Counted from the stretch's first letter, positions 55,083-64,000 are shown. The stretch is 64,000 bases of DNA from Thermodesulfobacterium thermophilum DSM 1276 (GCF_000421605.1 NZ_ATXI01000006.1:1-64000), one strand, 5' to 3'. Notes: a model not told the origin generated them from the letters alone. Translations and numbers: made by a program.

Positions 55083-55922
55083 TTATAAAAACTTTATTTT
55101 TGCTATACGATAGGCATGACATTGAAGGTTTACAGCTACCGGAAGACTGGCAATATGACAAGGATAAGTCTCTATATGAACGGCTAAGGCGGTAGTTTTA
55201 CCTTTTAAACCCAAAGGGCCAATCATAAGAGAATTTATCTCAGATAAGAGCTCCTTTTCAAAATTAGCTATCTCTTCTTCAGGATGAGAAGCTCCAAGGG
55301 GTCTAAAAAGTGCCTTTTTGGCTAAAATGGCTGCCTTTTCAAAGGTACCTCCTATACCTACCCCTACGGTTACAGGAGGGCAAGGATTAGGACCGGCTTT
55401 TTTTACAGTTTCTACTACAAATCTTTTTATTCCCTCTATACCTGCTGAAGGAGGTAACATAGCAAGGGCACTCATGTTTTCGCTGCCACATCCCTTAGGA
55501 AGGAGATCTATTTCCAGAACCTTACCTGGGACTATTTCATAATGGATTACCGCCGGGGTATTGGTTCCGGTGTTTTTTCTGGTAAGCACTTCACATACCG
55601 AAGCCCTAAGCAATCCTTCTTTGTATGCTAAAAAAAGACCTTCGTTGATAGCCTTTTCTAAATTTTTTATATACACCTCCTCTCCGATTTTAACCCAAAC
55701 AACCGGAATACCTGTGTCTTGGCAGATAGGAAGATTCTCTTTTTTAGCGATTTCTGCGTTTTCTATCAACACCTCTAACACCGCTTTAGCCAAAGGTTCG
55801 GTCTCTTCGTCTAAGGCTTTGGTTAAAGCCTCTAAAACCTCTGAGGGGAGGCTTTTGCAAGCTCTTATGTAGGCCTCTTTTACCTGATTGACTATCTCTT
55901 GGTAGCTAATCTCTTCACTCAT
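55083..55922 (-). CDS. Class I fumarate hydratase alpha subunit (Fe-S hydro-lyase alpha-type)
   Basis: 279 residues of the tartrate dehydratase/fumarase alpha catalytic domain. Cluster cysteines are C in LPICQDTGIPV, GCGSENMSA and NPCPPVTVGVGIGG, the family pattern for a [4Fe-4S] dehydratase. It would interconvert fumarate and malate, oxygen-sensitively, in two-subunit form. The beta (C-terminal) subunit gene is not adjacent or elsewhere in the window. The start overlaps the nagZ stop by eight bases. Confidence 0.88.
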   Translation of the reverse strand: MSEEISYQEIVNQVKEAYIRACKSLPSEVLEALTKALDEETEPLAKAVLEVLIENAEIAKKENLPICQDTGIPVVWVKIGEEVYIKNLEKAINEGLFLAYKEGLLRASVCEVLTRKNTGTNTPAVIHYEIVPGKVLEIDLLPKGCGSENMSALAMLPPSAGIEGIKRFVVETVKKAGPNPCPPVTVGVGIGGTFEKAAILAKKALFRPLGASHPEEEIANFEKELLSEINSLMIGPLGLKGKTTALAVHIETYPCHIASLPVAVNLQCHAYRIAKIKFL

Positions 55923-56862
55923 AAATCCACCCCTTAACCCTATCTAACACATAAAGACTTTCAGAAATCCTTTCTCGTAGAGTTGGGCTTTTTTCTATCT
56001 CGGTTTTAATCTCAAACAGATAGTAAGATAGCTCTTTAAAATCTCCACAAAATATAAGAAGGTTGTGTCCACTTGCCAAACTTAAGATAATCCTTTCAGA
56101 AAGTTCCCACTTTCCTAAGGCTCCCATGTTTAAATCATCGGTGATGATACAGCCTTTAAACCCAAGGTTATCCCTTAACAGCTTTATTGTTTTTAAAGAA
56201 AAGGTAGCTGGTAAAACGTCTAAGCTTTTTACTATCAGGTGGGTAGTCATAAAAAAAGGAACTCCCTTTTCAGCAAAAAACCGGAAAACTTCAAGGGAAA
56301 AAGAATTAGTCTTCTCTTTTTCAGGGAGATCTTTATGAGGGTCTATGGTAACCTCATCTAACCCTGGAAAATGTTTAACACAGCAGAAACACCCCTGTTT
56401 TTTATGTTCTGAGATGAAAATCTCTCCTAAAAATTTAACCAGCTTAGGGTCGTTTCCCAAAGTACGAGACCTTAAAAACTCTGGGGCCTCCTCTTCTGCT
56501 AAATCTACTACAGGAGCAAGGTTAAGGTTAAGCCCTTTTTCAACCACTGCTTTCGCAAGACTTTGAGCCCAATTTTTTACCAACGATAGATTTTTATTTT
56601 TTTGATAGTTTAGACTGATCTCCAGAGGAGAAGGGAATTCTCCAGGTATACGATAAACCTTTCCCCCTTCTTGGTCTACAGCTAAAAAGTTAAAACCATC
56701 TACCGAAGTTTTTAATCTATTTAAATACTCTGAAAAATCTTCCTGAAAATGTTCTTTAAAAAAAATAAAATTGATAAACTGTAGGTCTCGATAAAGTTCC
56801 TTTTCTTCGGCAGAAAGGCTACCTGGTTTTACTAAAAAAACCTGACCTATGGTTTTAAACAT
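55915..56862 (-). CDS. nagZ: GH3 beta-N-acetylhexosaminidase (NagZ-like)
   Basis: 315 residues, single GH3 TIM-barrel domain. KHFPGLDEVTIDPHKDLP contains the Asp-His catalytic dyad seen in NagZ (the usual FPGHG has L instead of H here), and the nucleophile Asp is in IITDDLNMGAL. NagZ removes GlcNAc from anhydromuropeptides in cell-wall recycling, in the cytoplasm. No signal peptide is present, consistent with that. It follows nifS by nine bases. Confidence 0.88.
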   Translation of the reverse strand: MFKTIGQVFLVKPGSLSAEEKELYRDLQFINFIFFKEHFQEDFSEYLNRLKTSVDGFNFLAVDQEGGKVYRIPGEFPSPLEISLNYQKNKNLSLVKNWAQSLAKAVVEKGLNLNLAPVVDLAEEEAPEFLRSRTLGNDPKLVKFLGEIFISEHKKQGCFCCVKHFPGLDEVTIDPHKDLPEKEKTNSFSLEVFRFFAEKGVPFFMTTHLIVKSLDVLPATFSLKTIKLLRDNLGFKGCIITDDLNMGALGKWELSERIILSLASGHNLLIFCGDFKELSYYLFEIKTEIEKSPTLRERISESLYVLDRVKGWIYE

Positions 56863-56871
56863 GGCGATTTT

Positions 56872-57990
56872 TTAACCTAAATAATCCTGAACAATTTTTA
56901 TAACCCTTTCTATGTCTTCGAGGTTAGTATATCTACCTAAGGAAAACCGGATGGTGCCTTGAGCTATTTCTTCAGGCACTTTTAAAGCAATCAAAGTATT
57001 TGAACCTTTTCGGTCATGGCAGGCAGACCCGGTAGAAGCACACACCTCTGGGAGGTCTTCCAAGATTTTACTCCCTATTTTACCTACGAAAGAAACAGTT
57101 AAGGTATTGGGAAGAGTTTTCTCAGGAATCCCGTAGCGGTAAATTTTTGGATAAACCTCTTTAAGACCCTCATAAAGGGTTTCTCTTAAGTAGATAAGTC
57201 TTTCTGCCTCAAAACTTACGTCTTTTTTAGCTATCTCTGCTGCTTTTGCAAGAGCAGCTATAAGTCCTACCGGTTCTGTCCCAGGTCTTATCCCTTTTTC
57301 TTGTCCTCCCCCTAAAAAGAGAGGGGATAGAAAAACTCCCTTTTTTATAAACAACCCTCCTATTCCCTTAGGTGCATACATCTTGTGACCTGCAAAGGAT
57401 AGAAGATCACACCCTATTTTTTTAACATCTACCGGTATCTTACCTACAGCTTGACAGGCATCGGTATGAAATATTATTTCCCTTTCTTGACAAATCTTAG
57501 CAATTTCTTCAACCGGTTGGATGGTACCTATTTCATTGTTGGCTAACATCACAGAAACTAAAAAGGTATTTTTCTTAATTCTTTTTTGAACTTCTTCAGG
57601 GTCTACATAACCTTGGGGATTCACAGGCAAAAAATCTACCTCAAATCCCATTTCTAACAGCCTTACTGCTGGATTTAACACCGAAGGATGCTCAAAGGAA
57701 CTCACCAAAATATGACCCTTTCCTTTTGCAAGGGCTACTCCTAACAAAGCGAGATGGTTAGACTCTGTGCCTCCTGAGGTAAAAATTATTTCTTCAGAGG
57801 AGACATTTAAGAGGCTTGCTACCTCTTCTCTAAATTTTTCAAGGGCTAACTTAACCCTTTTACCTAATACATGAGCAGAACTTGGGTTAGCGAACTCTTC
57901 TGAAGAATAGATGTTAAACGCATCTAAAACTTCTGGCAAAACTGGAGTAGTAGCGTTATAATCTAAATATATCTCTTTTGAGTATTGCAT
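56872..57990 (-). CDS. Cysteine desulfurase (NifS/IscS family)
   Basis: 372 residues. PLP-binding Lys is in FAGHKMYAPKGIG, preceded by HTDACQAVG; the catalytic persulfide Cys is in ASTGSACHDRKGS. It supplies sulfur for Fe-S clusters and tRNA thiolation. The loop around the catalytic Cys resembles NifS/IscS of group I. The ATG has no ribosome site; a promoter with a -10 box seven bases upstream suggests a leaderless message. No iscU is adjacent. Confidence 0.92.
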   Translation of the reverse strand: MQYSKEIYLDYNATTPVLPEVLDAFNIYSSEEFANPSSAHVLGKRVKLALEKFREEVASLLNVSSEEIIFTSGGTESNHLALLGVALAKGKGHILVSSFEHPSVLNPAVRLLEMGFEVDFLPVNPQGYVDPEEVQKRIKKNTFLVSVMLANNEIGTIQPVEEIAKICQEREIIFHTDACQAVGKIPVDVKKIGCDLLSFAGHKMYAPKGIGGLFIKKGVFLSPLFLGGGQEKGIRPGTEPVGLIAALAKAAEIAKKDVSFEAERLIYLRETLYEGLKEVYPKIYRYGIPEKTLPNTLTVSFVGKIGSKILEDLPEVCASTGSACHDRKGSNTLIALKVPEEIAQGTIRFSLGRYTNLEDIERVIKIVQDYLG

Positions 57991-57997
57991 AAAATTT

Positions 57998-58025
57998 AGT
58001 TTAAACTATTTTATAAGGATTACAA
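57998..58025 (-). promoter_or_regulatory. Promoter of the cysteine desulfurase operon, likely leaderless
   Basis: On the minus strand: TTGTAA, 16 bases, TAAACT, then seven bases to the ATG at 57990. This is the same geometry as for ssb, pyrR and nadK. Confidence 0.5.
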
Positions 58026-58100
58026 CCAAAACAAACCTACCCTTGTTCCGTGTGTTTTTAGTAAATAGCAGTTTAAGAGAAAAATTTTAAGAGGTGAAAA

Positions 58101-61100
58101 ATGCTTTATTTTTTGGAAAATGGGTGCCCTAACTGTAAAGGGATAGTCTCAGATGAAAGACTTGGTAAAGGAATTCCTTGTGAAAACTGTCTTCCCGAAG
58201 GAAAAATACCTTCAAATCCCTCGATCTTAAAGATTTGTGAAATTTTAGAGAAAGAAAAAACTTTAAAACAGTTAAAGATCTTTGGAGAAGTAGAAAAACA
58301 AGTTTCTAATTTTAGTAAGTTGTTTAAAGAAATCATCGGGGCTAAACCTTCTTCTTTACAGATAAACTGGGCTAAGAGGTTATTTTTAGGGGAATCTTTT
58401 GCTATCATCGCCCCTACAGGAACTGGAAAATCAACCTTTGGTCTTATTAGTGCTCTTCTTACCCCCAAAAAAGCCCTTATTATCGTACCTACCAAAATGC
58501 TGGTCAATCAGATAGAAACCAAGCTAAACGACTTTATAGATAGAACCTCCTCCCTCGCTTTAAAGAAAAAAAGAATTCTAGCCTATACCGGGCAAAAAAA
58601 AGAAAAAGAAATCTTAGAAAAACAGAATTTTGATGTGTTTATCTGTACTTCCGCCTTTATGCATAAAAACTTTGAAATCCTTAAATCTTTAGACTTTTCT
58701 CTTATCTTCGTCGATGACGTAGATTCTTTTTTAAAAAGCAGTAAAAACGTAGACAACTTGTTTTTATTACTGGGGTTCTCTGAAGAAGAGATAAAGCTGG
58801 CTTTAAAGAGAGATAAAACCGAGGAAGACTATTCTGAGCTTTTAAAAATCAAAAAAAACCATCGAAGTACTCAAAAACAGCTCATCATCTCCTCTGCTAC
58901 ATTAAAACCAAGAACCAACCGAGTCCTTCTTTTTCAAAACTTGCTTGGGTTTGAAATAACACGTTTTGTCTCCACCCTAAGAAAGGTAATCGACACCTAT
59001 CTTGACGTCGGAGAACCAAGAGATATACAAAGACTTTCTGAAGAAGCGGTAAAATTGATAAAAGCCTTAGGTAAAGGAGGGCTTGTTTTTGTAGAAGAAT
59101 CTTATGGAAGGACTTACGTAGAGAAGTTTACAGAACAGCTCAGAGAAAACGGTGTAAAAGCGATTTCTTACTTGGAGGTCAGTGAAGAAGACCTTTTAAA
59201 TAAGTTAAAACAAGGAGAGGTAGAGGTTGCAGTAGGGTTATGTCATCTTGGCAACCCTCTGGTCAGAGGATTGGATTTGCCTGAGATTTTGAGATACGCA
59301 ATCTTTTTAGGGGTACCTAAGCACGTTTTCCCCCTTACTAAAAACGAAGAAAGTTTTTCCCTCTCTTTCGCCCCCCAATTTTTGTACAGTTTGCTTTTAT
59401 CTCTTATGCCTCTTTTTAAAGACGACGAACGGATAACCGCCTTATCACATGTAAACTACCTTAGAAGATTTTTAACCTTAAGAGAAGAAGACCTCCCTAA
59501 GTATGAAGGGTTGTATAAAAAGGTATTATCGATCAAGGAATTTATAGAAGAACGGCTCAAAAACCCCGAGTTTATAGAAAAACTTAAAACAAACGAAGAA
59601 GTCTTTTTAGAACGGGATGAAAACGGAAATTATCATCTTATCGTAGGAAACGCTTCTTCTTACCTCCAGGCTTCAGGAAGGGTTTCAAGGCTTACTACTA
59701 AGGGTCTTATGCCAGGTCTTTCAGTTATCTTGGTAGACAGCTTTAAAGCTTTAAACAGCCTTAAAAAAAGGCTAAAGTTCTATTTAGGTGATGAGGTGGA
59801 GTTAAATGAGGTGACCTTTGAAAAAATAATCGAGCTTGATACCCGCATAAAACAAGAAAGAGAAAAAATTTCAGCTGAAAAGATAGATTTTAAGAACTAC
59901 CTTCTTATCGTAGAATCCCCTCATAAAGCCAAAACCATAGCTAGCTTCTTTGGAAAACCCTCGGTTAGAAGGTACACCAACCTATGGGTTTATGAAATAC
60001 CTATGGAAAACACCCTACTTTCTGTATGTGCTTCTTTAGGACATCTTTATAACCTTTCCAGAAAAAAGGGCATATTTGGGGTTTTAAAGGATAACGGAAA
60101 TTTTTATCCTGTGTTTAACACCATAAAATTAGACAGAGAAAAAGGAGAACAATATGTGGATGAAGAGGAGATAAAGGATAAAGAAAACATCTTTGACAAA
60201 GCTGATATCATAGATGGACTTAGAATCCTTAGTTTTTGTGCAGATCAAACCTTTATTGCCTCAGACCCTGACTCAGAGGGAGAAAAGATTGCCTATGACC
60301 TTTACATTAACCTGAAACCCTTTCAAAAAAACATAAAAAGACTTGAGTTTCACGAGGTTACGTCAAGGGCCCTCAAAAAAGCCTTTGAAAATCCTCAAGA
60401 AATAAACCTTCCTCGGGTTAAAGCCCAGTTAGCCAGAAGGGTGGCAGATCGTTGGGTAGGGTTTTCTCTTTCTCAGGAATTATGGAAAGTTTTCCACAAA
60501 AACTATCTCTCAGCAGGTAGGGTGCAAACCCCGGTTTTAGGATGGGTAATAGAAAGAGAAAAACTAAGTAAGCAACACAAATATCGAATAAACTTTACGA
60601 TAAATGAATATCCCCTTTTTATCGAGGTAGAAGAAAAAGAAATTGCAGAGAAATTAGAACAACACCTACCTCAGGCTAAAATTACCTTAGAAGGCCAAAA
60701 AGAAGATGAACTTTCTCCACCTCCTCCTTATACCACAGACACCATACTGGAAGAAGCCTATAATTTCTTCAGGTTTTCTACCTCCTATACCATGTCTCTT
60801 TTGCAAGAACTCTTTGAACTCGGTTTAATCACCTATCATCGAACAGATTCAACTCGAATTTCAGACGTAGGACGGTTTCAGGTAGCTAAACCTTATATCT
60901 CAGAACATTTTGGAGAAGAGTTATTCTATCCGAGAGAATGGTTTAGTGAAGGAGCCCATGAAGGTATAAGGCCTACCCGTCCCTGGGATGTAGAAGAGCT
61001 AAAACTAAGGGTAGCTCACGGGTTGATTTCTTTTAAAAAATATAGGGATAGTTTCAGACTTTACGATCTTATTTTTAGAAGATTTATAGCAAGTCAGATG

Positions 61101-61601
61101 AGAAAAACCAAGGTCTTAAAAAAGAACCTTAAGGTAGTTCTTTCCTCTTTAACCTGGGAAGAAGAGGTGATAGTAGCCATACTATCAAACGGTTATGATT
61201 TAGTTTGGACCAAGCCCCATCTCTTTCCTGTTTCCTCTTCTTTTACCATAGACAACATTAAGTTACAAAAAATACCTAAAGCTTTTCTTTTTAATCAGGG
61301 ATCTCTGATACAGGAGATGAAAAAAAGAGGTTTAGGTAGACCATCTACTTATGCAGAAATCGTTTCTACCCTTCTTAATAAATATTATGTTTATGAACTG
61401 AAAAACGGAGGACTTGTTCCTACAGCCTTAGGAAAACAGGTATACGAATATCTAAGGTCAAGGTTTGAAAACTATGTATCTGAAGAGTTTACCAGAAAAC
61501 TTGAAGCCTTTATGGACGAGGTAGAAGAAGGTAAAAAAGATTGGGTAGAAATTTGTTATACCCTTTTGCCTCTTCTAAAAGAATTGAACATCATCTTGTA
61601 A
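58101..61601 (+). CDS. rgy: Reverse gyrase
   Basis: 1166 residues: the hallmark enzyme of hyperthermophiles, fusing a helicase-like half to a type IA topoisomerase. N-terminal zinc knuckle C9/C12/C27/C30, Walker A APTGTGKST (about 105-112), VDDVD (204-208) replacing DEAD, the TOPRIM start LLIVESPHKAKTI (about 602), SDPDSEGE (about 722), and the active-site Tyr in TYHRTDST (about 911). No second CxxC zinc finger occurs in the topoisomerase half. It introduces positive supercoils. AAGAGGTG precedes the ATG. It stands alone, next to ccsB. Confidence 0.96.
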   Translation: MLYFLENGCPNCKGIVSDERLGKGIPCENCLPEGKIPSNPSILKICEILEKEKTLKQLKIFGEVEKQVSNFSKLFKEIIGAKPSSLQINWAKRLFLGESFAIIAPTGTGKSTFGLISALLTPKKALIIVPTKMLVNQIETKLNDFIDRTSSLALKKKRILAYTGQKKEKEILEKQNFDVFICTSAFMHKNFEILKSLDFSLIFVDDVDSFLKSSKNVDNLFLLLGFSEEEIKLALKRDKTEEDYSELLKIKKNHRSTQKQLIISSATLKPRTNRVLLFQNLLGFEITRFVSTLRKVIDTYLDVGEPRDIQRLSEEAVKLIKALGKGGLVFVEESYGRTYVEKFTEQLRENGVKAISYLEVSEEDLLNKLKQGEVEVAVGLCHLGNPLVRGLDLPEILRYAIFLGVPKHVFPLTKNEESFSLSFAPQFLYSLLLSLMPLFKDDERITALSHVNYLRRFLTLREEDLPKYEGLYKKVLSIKEFIEERLKNPEFIEKLKTNEEVFLERDENGNYHLIVGNASSYLQASGRVSRLTTKGLMPGLSVILVDSFKALNSLKKRLKFYLGDEVELNEVTFEKIIELDTRIKQEREKISAEKIDFKNYLLIVESPHKAKTIASFFGKPSVRRYTNLWVYEIPMENTLLSVCASLGHLYNLSRKKGIFGVLKDNGNFYPVFNTIKLDREKGEQYVDEEEIKDKENIFDKADIIDGLRILSFCADQTFIASDPDSEGEKIAYDLYINLKPFQKNIKRLEFHEVTSRALKKAFENPQEINLPRVKAQLARRVADRWVGFSLSQELWKVFHKNYLSAGRVQTPVLGWVIEREKLSKQHKYRINFTINEYPLFIEVEEKEIAEKLEQHLPQAKITLEGQKEDELSPPPPYTTDTILEEAYNFFRFSTSYTMSLLQELFELGLITYHRTDSTRISDVGRFQVAKPYISEHFGEELFYPREWFSEGAHEGIRPTRPWDVEELKLRVAHGLISFKKYRDSFRLYDLIFRRFIASQMRKTKVLKKNLKVVLSSLTWEEEVIVAILSNGYDLVWTKPHLFPVSSSFTIDNIKLQKIPKAFLFNQGSLIQEMKKRGLGRPSTYAEIVSTLLNKYYVYELKNGGLVPTALGKQVYEYLRSRFENYVSEEFTRKLEAFMDEVEEGKKDWVEICYTLLPLLKELNIIL

Positions 61602-61685
61602 AATTTAAAAATGTTATTAGGTTGTTGTTTTTTTTGTTTTTTTAAGTATACTTTTTTTAAACTATAGCTTTCCGGGAGGAGCTTG

Positions 61686-62591
61686 ATGAGATTTAAAAAT
61701 GTTATTTTTGGTTTTTTGTTAGCCATAATCTTGTATATAGCTATTTTCCGAACTTTACTTCCAGAAAACAGTTTAGTTTTTAGTTTAGCCACTTTTGTCT
61801 ATTTTGTTGCGGCTTTAATTTATTTTATACATTGGGTTTTTAAGTGGGATTGGGGAGGATTTGTAGGTTCTACCATTGGTTGGGCTGGGTTGTTTTTAAA
61901 CCTCGCGGCTTTTTTTATTAGATGGTATCAAACCCATCAAGCTGGCTTTGGCTACGTTCCTCTTTCCAACCTTTATGAATCTTTGGTCTTTTTTGGACTA
62001 TGTATTGCATTAATTTATCTTGTTATGGAGTTTAAATTTCCTTCTAAAGCCTTAGGAAGCATTACCTTTACTTTGACTGCTTTTATCATGGCCTATGCCT
62101 CTCTTAAAGCTCCTGCTGAAATCAAGCCACTTCTCCCAGCCCTAAAAAGTAATTGGTTGATAGCCCATGTAGTTACCTGTTTTTTGGGATATGGGGCTTT
62201 TGCCGTTACCTTTGGTCTAAGCCTGTTTTATCTCATCGGAGCTAATAAAACTCTCTCAGCCTCTTTGCAAGTTTCTTTAGAACATTTTATATATAGACTG
62301 ATGCTTTTTGGTTTCTTTTGGCTTTCCTTAGGTATTATCACCGGATCTGTTTGGGCGGAGCAAGCTTGGGGAAGCTACTGGAGCTGGGACCCTAAGGAAA
62401 CCTGGTCTTTTATCACCTGGCTTATCTATGGCGGAGCCATCCATCTTCGTTTAATAAAAGGTTCTAAAGATTGGGGTGGAAAAAAACTTGCCTGGCTGAA
62501 CATCATTGGGTTTGCCTCTGTACTTTTTACTTATTTTGGAGTAAACTTTTTATTATCAGGATTACATAGCTATGCAACTCCAGGCTCATAA
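61686..62591 (+). CDS. ccsB: Cytochrome c biogenesis protein CcsB/CcsA-type
   Basis: 301 residues from the ATG at 61686 (MRFKNVIFG) after GGAGGAG; a TTG is one codon earlier. About eight membrane helices surround the tryptophan-rich WWD motif SYWSWDPKETWSF, with histidines in LSGLHSY that would ligate haem. The system II (Ccs/Res) apparatus attaches haem to apocytochromes c at the outer face of the membrane. The ResB-like partner is not next to it. The CBS gene follows after 18 bases. Confidence 0.88.
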   Translation: MRFKNVIFGFLLAIILYIAIFRTLLPENSLVFSLATFVYFVAALIYFIHWVFKWDWGGFVGSTIGWAGLFLNLAAFFIRWYQTHQAGFGYVPLSNLYESLVFFGLCIALIYLVMEFKFPSKALGSITFTLTAFIMAYASLKAPAEIKPLLPALKSNWLIAHVVTCFLGYGAFAVTFGLSLFYLIGANKTLSASLQVSLEHFIYRLMLFGFFWLSLGIITGSVWAEQAWGSYWSWDPKETWSFITWLIYGGAIHLRLIKGSKDWGGKKLAWLNIIGFASVLFTYFGVNFLLSGLHSYATPGS

Positions 62592-62609
62592 AACTGGAGG
62601 GGATTTAAG

Positions 62610-63323
62610 ATGTTAGTAAAAAAATGGATGACTGAACATGTGATTACTTTAGAAGAAGAGGAACCTATAACCAGGGCTATTCAACTTTTAAAGGAACACC
62701 AAATACGAAGGATTCCCATAACCAGAGGAGGAAAACTGGTAGGAATTGTTACCCAAACAGACATAAAAGAAGCCACCCCACCTCAATTTGCAGGGGTTGA
62801 CCTAAAGGAACTATATGACCTTTTTTTAAGCCTAAAAGTAAAAGACATCATGACCCCAGACCCTATCACCGTATCTCCAGAAGATACCATAGAAAAAGCT
62901 TCTGTCCTTATGCTTGAAAACAAAATCTCTGGACTTCCGGTAGTTAATGAAAATAATTATGTTATAGGGATTATCACTCAAACAGACATTTTTAAACTTT
63001 TTGTTCAACTAACTGGGGCTTATTTCAGTCCTTATCATGTAGCCCTTTATGTAAGCTCACCCTGTCAACTTCCTGAGATTTTAGAAATTTTTAAGAATTT
63101 ACAAATAAATATTTATACCATTTTTTGCTGGAGAGACGAACTTTGTATAGATGATACCTGTAAAAAAAGAGTTTTTATTCGTTTCCAAGCGGTTGAAGAG
63201 GCTAAAATAAAGGAAGCTTTAGAAAAACTTGGGGCTAAGTTTGAAATAGCTGAGTTTAAAAAGGATGATATAAAAGATATACCCAAAAAACTGAAAGAAG
63301 AAAAAGAACTATTGATTTTCTAA
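62610..63323 (+). CDS. CBS-domain pair protein
   Basis: 237 residues. Two CBS motifs in tandem (about 1-62 and 72-135), each with the GIVTQTDI/GIITQTDIF end motif, form a Bateman module that usually binds adenosine nucleotides. A C-terminal region (about 145-220) looks like an ACT-type beta-alpha-beta unit and carries cysteines in DELCIDDTCKKR. Regulator of unknown target; co-directional with ccsB. The 3' end overlaps the convergent penicillin-binding protein gene by 15 bases. Confidence 0.85.
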   Translation: MLVKKWMTEHVITLEEEEPITRAIQLLKEHQIRRIPITRGGKLVGIVTQTDIKEATPPQFAGVDLKELYDLFLSLKVKDIMTPDPITVSPEDTIEKASVLMLENKISGLPVVNENNYVIGIITQTDIFKLFVQLTGAYFSPYHVALYVSSPCQLPEILEIFKNLQINIYTIFCWRDELCIDDTCKKRVFIRFQAVEEAKIKEALEKLGAKFEIAEFKKDDIKDIPKKLKEEKELLIF

Positions 63324-64000
63324 ATTTTCTAAATTTTCTTGATTTTCTAAATTTTCTTGATTCTGGGGCTCTATATATACAAAGAACCCTTGAGGTTTAT
63401 GACTGGTTCCTTTCATTACGCTTAACCAAACAGGACAAGCAACCCTTCCTCCTGTTTCCCCTCTTTCTAACGTCTTACCTGAATCATAACCAACCCAAAC
63501 ACCACAAGTATAGGTAGGTGTAAACCCCACAAACCAAGCATCTCTATATTCCTGGGTAGTACCGGTTTTTCCAGCTACCGGCACACCCAATCCCCTGGCA
63601 CAAGTTCCTGTTCCATAAAGAACTACTGCCTGTAGGAAATCATTCATTATAGAAGCAGTGTAAGGAGAAATTACCGGTTTAGTTACCACATCAGTCTTGT
63701 AAATAGGGGTTTTAGCAAACAAACTATCTCTCACTTCTTCTATAAACTTAGGTTTTACCATACGACCTAAGTTAGGGAAAATGGTAAAGCTCCTTGTGAG
63801 CTCTATCGGAGTTAATTCATAAGAACCAAGGGCTATACTATAATTAAAATCTTTAGGGATGTTAAGTTCTAACTTCTGGACCATATCATAAATCTTTTCT
63901 CTTCCTAACATCAAAGCAAGCCTTACTGCTACTACGTTTCTTGACTTGGCTAAGGCATCCCTTAAGCTTATAGGACCTAAATACTGCCCATCATAATTTC
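63309..64000 (-). CDS. Class A penicillin-binding protein (PBP1A type), C-terminal part
   Basis: Open from the right edge; 229 residues visible. Transpeptidase motifs SRN (in AKSRNVVAVRL) and KTGT (in AGKTGTTQEYRDAW) are intact; the SxxK and the glycosyltransferase domain lie outside the window. This class crosslinks and polymerises peptidoglycan. After the catalytic domain the last 17 residues are a repeated Asn/Gln/Glu/Leu tail. The stop falls inside the CBS gene, so the two convergent genes overlap by 15 bases. Confidence 0.9.
   Translation of the reverse strand, partial: NYDGQYLGPISLRDALAKSRNVVAVRLALMLGREKIYDMVQKLELNIPKDFNYSIALGSYELTPIELTRSFTIFPNLGRMVKPKFIEEVRDSLFAKTPIYKTDVVTKPVISPYTASIMNDFLQAVVLYGTGTCARGLGVPVAGKTGTTQEYRDAWFVGFTPTYTCGVWVGYDSGKTLERGETGGRVACPVWLSVMKGTSHKPQGFFVYIEPQNQENLENQENLENLENQ
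63312..63362. repeat. Short AT-rich direct repeats coding the LENQ tail
   Basis: Repeats of TTTTCTAAA and TTTTCTTGA (9-base units, in mixed order) encode on the minus strand the tail NQENLENQENLENLENQ. Slippage-prone, so the tail length may vary between strains. Confidence 0.7.

Noticed and set aside
55072-55161. N-terminal extension of the lipoprotein reading frame
   Set aside because: The extra 30 codons overlap fumarase and would bury the signal peptide; the ATG at 55071 has a clear ribosome site.

Overview
The window reads as ordinary chromosome of an AT-rich, thermophilic, Gram-negative bacterium, most likely a member of the Thermodesulfobacteriota (Thermodesulfobacterium or Caldimicrobium type). 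This is inference. It rests on a full-length reverse gyrase (58101-61601), GH57 and phosphorylase glucan enzymes, an LPS heptose kinase, rubredoxin and CGGC redox proteins, and the rpsA-sppA-ihfB gene order familiar from deltaproteobacterial relatives. No phage, insertion sequence, transposase or CRISPR array is visible. Genes are tightly packed, with many ATGA, TTGA and TAATG overlaps, and no gene-free stretch exceeds 300 bases. None of the four tRNA genes encodes CCA.

Layout. 1-4695 (-): proA, nadD, mutS and a LysM protein cut by the window edge. 4779-14749 (+): an HDOD protein with a decayed GGDEF domain, tlyA, a YbhGFSR-type efflux ABC system, uspA, and a hemX-like gene coupled to hemA. 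14756-18676: ssb (-), a metallo-beta-lactamase fold hydrolase (+) and a calcium-type P-ATPase (-). 18798-24532 (+): recA, heptose-7-phosphate kinase, eno, pmbA, trpD. 24542-24827 (-): tRNA Gln-Ser-Thr. 25017-25686 (+): rubredoxin and a CGGC protein, each with its own promoter. 25691-41638 (-): a long run holding pyrR, thiC, a VKOR-thioredoxin protein, a Cache-GGDEF cyclase, rpsA, sppA, an HU-Ppx fusion, guaB, pilC, corA, a methyltransferase, prmC, murA and holB. 41684-51378 (+): a YbgC thioesterase, ychF, a four-gene glycogen cluster and a DUF948/YtxH pair. 51388-57990: nadK (-), tRNA-Pro, speD, speE and rsmD (+), then nifS, nagZ, fumarase alpha and a lipoprotein (-). 58101-63323 (+): reverse gyrase, ccsB and a CBS protein. 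63309-64000 (-): the C-terminal part of a class A penicillin-binding protein.

The most unusual items are four. (1) A single ORF joins an IHF/HU DNA-binding domain to a Ppx/GppA phosphatase, exactly where ihfB is expected. (2) A SpeD homologue beside speE lacks the catalytic cysteine and the usual residue before the pyruvoyl serine, and its translation start sits among competing RNA stems. (3) At least six genes share one promoter layout, with the -10 box ending 6-9 bases before the start codon and no Shine-Dalgarno, which suggests leaderless mRNAs. (4) A tract of repeated AACCTT elements and palindromes overlies the nadK promoter.
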